DNA of 64,000 nucleotides from Christiangramia fulva (GTDB taxonomy: Bacteria; Bacteroidota; Bacteroidia; Flavobacteriales; Flavobacteriaceae), in contig NZ_CP028136.1 of NCBI RefSeq assembly GCF_003024155.1, positions 4,316,141 through 4,380,140 of the forward strand, given 5' to 3'. A program made the position numbers and the translations under genes. The notes under the pieces are model-generated. The model was not told where the DNA came from. It saw nothing but the letters and a program-made list of their open reading frames with translations, and did not search any database. Below, in pieces: positions 59,450 to 64,000 of the stretch (positions within the stretch are counted from its first letter, which is position 1; the number at the start of each line of letters is the position of its first letter).

Positions 59450-62400
59450 ATGCCTAATACTGATGATGAAATCTATTTCAAAGCGGCGCTCGATCTCGGG
59501 AATTTAAAACCGCAGATGCTTGACCTTACCAAGTTCTGGGATAAGCATAATGAAGACATTGCCAAAGCCGAGAAAGCCTATAAAGACTACGCCAAAACCA
59601 CTGAGACCGCTTACAATAAAGTCAATCAGAAAATAAAAGATAACATTACCCAGGTAGTTAATGAAGGGAAAAGCGTCCAGCAATTAGAAAAACAATTCAA
59701 GTCACTGGCCAGTCAGACAAAGAATTCTTTTGATGATAAAGACCTGAAAAAATTCAACCAGGCTTTAAAGGAAATAGGAAAAAATCAAGGGTTTAATATT
59801 GATTTTAACCTGAGTCTTGATGATATTGATTATCTCACCGAAAAACTTAAAAACGCCCAGGATGAATTTGAAGCTACCGAGGTAGTGGCTAAGTTTTTTG
59901 AGGATAAAATAAAAGACACCAACCTCGATGAATACGGTAATAAATTTCAGGAGACCACCCAAAAGATCGCAGGTACCAGAAAGGAACTCGAAGATGCTCA
60001 AAAATATCTGGATAGAGTCAATCAGGCAGTTGCGGAATACCAGAACAGGCCGGTATCTCAAAAATCAGCCGGGACCTTTGTTGACCTTCAGAAAGAGCAA
60101 TCAGCAGCCAAAGAAAAAGTAAACGAGCTTACCGTTGCTCTGGCTGAACAGGAACAGGAATTCAAGAAAAACAGCGAATCTTCTTCACGACTAAGTACCG
60201 ATCTTCGAAAGATAAAAGATGAACTGGCTAAGTTGGAACTGGAAGGAAAAAGAGGATCTAGCCGTTGGGAAGAATTAAGGGGTAAAGCCGAAGCCTATCA
60301 ACAGGCCTTAAATGACACCAATGAAGAAATAAAAGATATCTCCAGCAATACTGAAGGGCTGGATCAATTGATCGGTTCATTTTCGGCACTGGTAGGAGTG
60401 TTTTCTGCTATTCAGGGTGCCGAGGCCTTATTTGGTTCTCAAAATGAAGATCTTAAAGAGGCACTGATCAAACTAAACGGGGCCATTGCTTTATTAAATG
60501 GCTTGCAGGCAGTACAGGCCGAACTTGCCAAAAAAAGTGCGCTATCTACCCGTGTACTCATCTATTTACGGGAACAATATACCATTGCCACCAATGCTAG
60601 TGCCACTGCCACGGCAAGGCTTAGTGCGGCTTTAAAACTATCTGGAATAGGATTGCTCATAGGAGGTATTGCTGCCGCTGTATATTATTGGGAAGATATC
60701 GCTAAGGCTATTGGAATTACCAGCGAGAAAGCCAAGCAAATGAACGAGATCAATAAAGCAGCGAATGATCTCTATGGGGAGCAAATAGCGGAACTTAAGT
60801 TATTAACAGACCAGGTTAATAAACATAACCTTACTACGAAAGAACAGGATGAGGCGGTTAAAAAATTTAACGAAACCCAGGGAAAAACGCTGGGTAACGT
60901 TAAGGATTATAAGGAGCTTGAAAAGAAACTGATTGAACAGGGACCCAAATATATTACTTATTTAGAGAATAAGGCCCGCGCCGAAGCCGCCTATCAACTG
61001 GCCGTTCAAAAAACAAAAGATGCCCTTGAAAAAAGAAACAGCCTAGAAGAAACCCCGGAAGATTACCTGACCTCCTTCTTTTCTTCAGCGGTCAATAAAT
61101 TCCGAAAAGATAAAGGCAATGTAACCATTGAAGAAGCTGCGAGGCAGCGAAATACCAAAGCAGCGGATGAATTGGATGCCGAGGCAAAAGCCGCCTTTGA
61201 TTCTTTCCAGAAATTCAGGGACCAGGCTCAAAAAGATTATGAAGAACTTGGGATCACTATTGATGAAACTAACAAAAAACTGGAAGATAGTTTAAAGAAG
61301 CTCGCATCATTATTTGAAGAACTTATCAAAAGGGAACGTGACGTCAAAACTTCTCTAATTGAAAATGATCGTGAGCGCGAAAAACAAATTTTAAAGGACC
61401 AGTTCCAGGATCAAAAAGAATCCTATGCTAAACAGATAGAAAGCCTTGAACTTTCGCAGGAAAAGAAACTGGAACTGATCAAGGAATTCAATAAACTTTA
61501 CAATGAGGAAACCGGCATAGCCTATGAAGATTTGAATAAACGTCTCAAAGCCATTGATGATAAATACAATGATCAGCTGGAGAAAGTAAAACTCAATGCG
61601 CTCAATGCCATCAATGAGGTGATACTTTCTGATGAAGATCGGCAGCGTAAAGCAATCCAGGAGAAATGGGACAATATCCGGAAGGAATTAAAAGACCAGA
61701 TTGATCAGACCAATGACGAGTTGAAGAAAAAAGAGCTGCAGGCCGTATTACTTCGAGTCGATAACGTACAGGAACAGGAGACCAATACGTTCGATCTAAA
61801 CCGGGGGCTGGATCGTATTGAAAGGGAAAGAAAAACTGCTGAGGCCATTTTAAAAATATACCAGGCCAACAATAAAGATCTTGTTCAGAATGAAAGCGTA
61901 AAGGAACTCCAGTTATTAAAACTTCAGGAAGATTATCTCAACCAGACACTATCTCTTTATAAGGAGAGCCTTAAAGACATAGGAGATCAGTCGCTTTTTG
62001 ATGAGCTAATCGGACACTTATTTACAGATTCCGATCCCAGAATTTTAGAAGAGGTAGCTAGAAAACTCAAAGAAACCTTCGGAGAAGAAGTCGCGAATCA
62101 GATTCTGGAAACTGTTCAGGCTCTTAAGGGTATTAAAAAGGAACTGAATGAATTCAAGGAGCTTTCCCCTTTTGAAAAGCTAATCGATGATTTTGAAAAG
62201 TGGACAAAATCTGTAGAAAGTTTTGCAAGACAGTTAGCGGAAAGTCTTGGGCTTGAAGGTGGTGCCGCTGAAGAATTTGCCGATGGTGTAGCCACGGCTA
62301 TAAAAACCACCTATGATTCACTGGCTACTATTTTCAATGCTGAAATAAGTCAGCATCAGGATAGAGTCCGGTCCCTTGAAGATGCTATTGACGGAGTGGA

Positions 62401-63241
62401 AAATCAACTAGACCGGGAACGAGAACTTTATGAAGAGGGTTATGCAAATAATTATGAGCAACGTCAGGCCGATCTTGAAAACTTAAAACAGCAAAAGAAG
62501 CAGGAAGAAGAAGAACTACGAAAAGCTCAGAAGCGTAAGGCAGCACTCGCAAAAGCCGAGTTTCTTATCGATACCGTTAGTCAGTTAAACAACCTGGTAA
62601 CCGCCTCTTCCAATATTTTCAAATGGGCATCTAAAATTCCATTTGTCGGGGTTCCACTGGCAATCGGACTCATCGCTACCATGCTGGGAGCTTTCTCTAT
62701 TGCTAAGGTGAAAGCTTTTCAGGCAATAGGAAATGTACCTACTTATAGAAAAGGACTTCAAAGAGGAAAAGTTCACCTGTCAGGTCCTACTCATGAAGAA
62801 GAGGGGTTCGGGGTGTATAATTCCAAAACAGGAGAAAAAGTTTCTGAAGTAGAAAACGGGGAAGATCTCTATGCCCTCAATCCCAAACAGCAAAGGGCCT
62901 ATGATCATTTATTAAAAGCCATGATCTCAGACAGCCGCGGCGAAAAGGACCTGGAAACCTCCATTCGCAACCACTACGATATGCCTAAAATGGGACAGAA
63001 AACAATCCAGATCGTGGAACGGGTCAATAAAGTGTATGTCGATGCTCAGAATGCCAAACGCGATGCTGCGGAACAGGATATTTCGGTTTTAAAAGAAATA
63101 AAAGATTTCAAGGAAACTTTTAAAAATGAATTCGAAGGTTATAAGAAAGAGCGGGATCAGGAAATAAAGACCTGGCAAACCCCGGAATATTTCTATGTCA
63201 AGCAGGGGAATACAGTTAAGAAATATAGGAAAAAGTCATGA
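59450..63241 (+). CDS. Tape measure protein
   Basis: A 1263-residue protein dominated by coiled coils (KLKNAQDEFEATEVVAKFFE, QEKKLELIKEFNKLYNEETG), with two hydrophobic regions: KLSGIGLLIGGIAAAVYYWE near residue 400 and PFVGVPLAIGLIATMLGAFS near 1065. The length sets tail length; by the usual rule of about 0.15 nm per residue this gives a tail of roughly 190 nm, so the phage is a long-tailed siphovirus. It follows the chaperone genes and overlaps the next tail gene by 4 bases. Confidence 0.93.
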   Translation: MPNTDDEIYFKAALDLGNLKPQMLDLTKFWDKHNEDIAKAEKAYKDYAKTTETAYNKVNQKIKDNITQVVNEGKSVQQLEKQFKSLASQTKNSFDDKDLKKFNQALKEIGKNQGFNIDFNLSLDDIDYLTEKLKNAQDEFEATEVVAKFFEDKIKDTNLDEYGNKFQETTQKIAGTRKELEDAQKYLDRVNQAVAEYQNRPVSQKSAGTFVDLQKEQSAAKEKVNELTVALAEQEQEFKKNSESSSRLSTDLRKIKDELAKLELEGKRGSSRWEELRGKAEAYQQALNDTNEEIKDISSNTEGLDQLIGSFSALVGVFSAIQGAEALFGSQNEDLKEALIKLNGAIALLNGLQAVQAELAKKSALSTRVLIYLREQYTIATNASATATARLSAALKLSGIGLLIGGIAAAVYYWEDIAKAIGITSEKAKQMNEINKAANDLYGEQIAELKLLTDQVNKHNLTTKEQDEAVKKFNETQGKTLGNVKDYKELEKKLIEQGPKYITYLENKARAEAAYQLAVQKTKDALEKRNSLEETPEDYLTSFFSSAVNKFRKDKGNVTIEEAARQRNTKAADELDAEAKAAFDSFQKFRDQAQKDYEELGITIDETNKKLEDSLKKLASLFEELIKRERDVKTSLIENDREREKQILKDQFQDQKESYAKQIESLELSQEKKLELIKEFNKLYNEETGIAYEDLNKRLKAIDDKYNDQLEKVKLNALNAINEVILSDEDRQRKAIQEKWDNIRKELKDQIDQTNDELKKKELQAVLLRVDNVQEQETNTFDLNRGLDRIERERKTAEAILKIYQANNKDLVQNESVKELQLLKLQEDYLNQTLSLYKESLKDIGDQSLFDELIGHLFTDSDPRILEEVARKLKETFGEEVANQILETVQALKGIKKELNEFKELSPFEKLIDDFEKWTKSVESFARQLAESLGLEGGAAEEFADGVATAIKTTYDSLATIFNAEISQHQDRVRSLEDAIDGVENQLDRERELYEEGYANNYEQRQADLENLKQQKKQEEEELRKAQKRKAALAKAEFLIDTVSQLNNLVTASSNIFKWASKIPFVGVPLAIGLIATMLGAFSIAKVKAFQAIGNVPTYRKGLQRGKVHLSGPTHEEEGFGVYNSKTGEKVSEVENGEDLYALNPKQQRAYDHLLKAMISDSRGEKDLETSIRNHYDMPKMGQKTIQIVERVNKVYVDAQNAKRDAAEQDISVLKEIKDFKETFKNEFEGYKKERDQEIKTWQTPEYFYVKQGNTVKKYRKKS

Positions 63242-64000
63242 GGTATGAAGTAGAAAATACCGACGGAGTACGTGAAGTTTCCCCGCTCATGGGGAAAGAC
63301 AACAATATTTCCTATACCCGGGATAATGAACGCCGTTATGATTTTAAAAAAGAGATCAAGGAAATAACTTTTCAGGGCGATGACTTTAAATATTTCCTAT
63401 CTATCGAACAGGGTGATGACCGTTGCAAGCTTCACACTTTCCGTATTTATAACGACTGCCAGTCGCAGCTTCCCGACGATTTAAAATTTACCGGCACTTT
63501 CTCCAGCAGCGACGGCAAATGGGATATTGACCGATGCACCGTAAAATTCAAGGTGAAGAACCTGGATGACTATACCTGCATGGACGATTCTGATGATGAT
63601 ATCAACCTCTTTGATCTCGGTCTGGATACTTACAGCGTAGATATGGGCATTACCATTGGTTATGTTTACGATACCGAAGAGCGGGTTGGGGACACTTATT
63701 TCTATAAAGACATTATCATGTATCTTATTTGTCCCTGTGATTATGATCCCGGGGATGCGTGGACATTGTTCGATGCCTGTGACGGTACCACAAAAAGATA
63801 TATACGGGAAATACCGCAACTCAATAACGGCGGTAAGATCGTTTATGATTCCAATTTCCACCAGATCGATAACGGTTTTGACCTTAAAGAAGCATTGCAG
63901 GCTTTACTTGATGAAACCTGTGGAGGTGGTACTACCATCGTTTCAGAATTCTTTCAGTGGAATGCCCCCTACCCTTCCGATATTAATTACGTCACCGGCG
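63238..64000 (+). CDS. Tail protein after the tape measure (partial)
   Basis: An ATG overlapping the tape-measure stop (ATGA) opens a frame that is still open at the window edge, 254 codons. It reads RYEVENTDGVREVSPLMGKD at the start, then beta-rich segments (DLKFTGTFSSSDGKWDIDRC, YLICPCDYDPGDAW) with many Cys and Asp. Distal-tail or baseplate proteins occupy this position. No recognisable domain within the visible part. Confidence 0.7.
   Translation, partial: MRYEVENTDGVREVSPLMGKDNNISYTRDNERRYDFKKEIKEITFQGDDFKYFLSIEQGDDRCKLHTFRIYNDCQSQLPDDLKFTGTFSSSDGKWDIDRCTVKFKVKNLDDYTCMDDSDDDINLFDLGLDTYSVDMGITIGYVYDTEERVGDTYFYKDIIMYLICPCDYDPGDAWTLFDACDGTTKRYIREIPQLNNGGKIVYDSNFHQIDNGFDLKEALQALLDETCGGGTTIVSEFFQWNAPYPSDINYVTG

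Noticed and set aside
13645..63241. The RM enzyme and the tape measure protein have the same length (1263 residues).
   Set aside because: Sequences are unrelated; the equal length is coincidence.

Overview
The window looks like a piece of a marine or halophilic Flavobacteriaceae chromosome (Bacteroidota, Gramella/Salegentibacter/Zunongwangia-like). The reasons are a SusC/SusD pair, a DUF6520-type peptide next to a MauE/DoxX protein, Bacteroidetes promoters of the TAnnTTTG type, AT-rich intergenic DNA and IntDOT-like tyrosine recombinases. All assignments come from reading the sequence; no database search was possible.

Region 1 (1-9.3 kb) is chromosomal. An AraC-type regulator with a PAS-like N-terminus, a MauE-like membrane protein and a small Cys-pair exported peptide (DUF6520-like) lie on the plus strand. 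They converge on a minus-strand operon SusC - SusD - M16 zinc peptidase, with a strong terminator between the two. The set reads as an envelope peptide or nutrient system.

Region 2 (9.3-23.6 kb) is an accessory island. It starts with about 390 bases densely packed with inverted repeats (candidate structured RNA) and a small HTH gene. Next comes a two-gene minus-strand operon: a single-chain type IIG restriction-modification enzyme followed by a metallophosphoesterase-STAND NTPase fusion, a probable anti-phage unit. Then follow a CPBP protease gene flanked by a 23-base direct repeat, small membrane or secreted proteins, a canonical SRAP (HMCES/YedK) gene beside a degenerate SRAP paralogue, and a tyrosine recombinase.

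Region 3 (23.8 kb to the end) is the left part of a siphovirus-like prophage. It begins at a fragment of a tRNA-Ser 3' end (probable att site). It runs through integrase; leftward lysogeny genes with an S24-type repressor; two perfect 15-base operator dyads over the early promoter; a rightward early operon with SbcC/Rad50-like ATPase, RecT, MBL-fold hydrolase, ADP-ribosyltransferase-like protein, NinB-like protein, helicase-methyltransferase fusion, C5 methyltransferase, replication initiator and DnaB helicase; an initiator-type tRNA-Met followed by a possible small RNA; terminase, portal, head genes, capsid, connector genes, a tail chaperone with a T9 frameshift site, the tape measure protein, and a tail protein cut by the window end. 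Lysis genes, the right att site and the intact tRNA-Ser must lie beyond the window.

The most unusual items are: three exact tandem copies of the 64 residues carrying helicase motif II in the helicase-methyltransferase gene; a prophage initiator-like tRNA with a C1:C72 mismatch; a minus-strand tRNA-like element with two T-arm-like hairpins; a repeated AACCTATAA promoter-associated element; and the RM/phosphoesterase-STAND operon.
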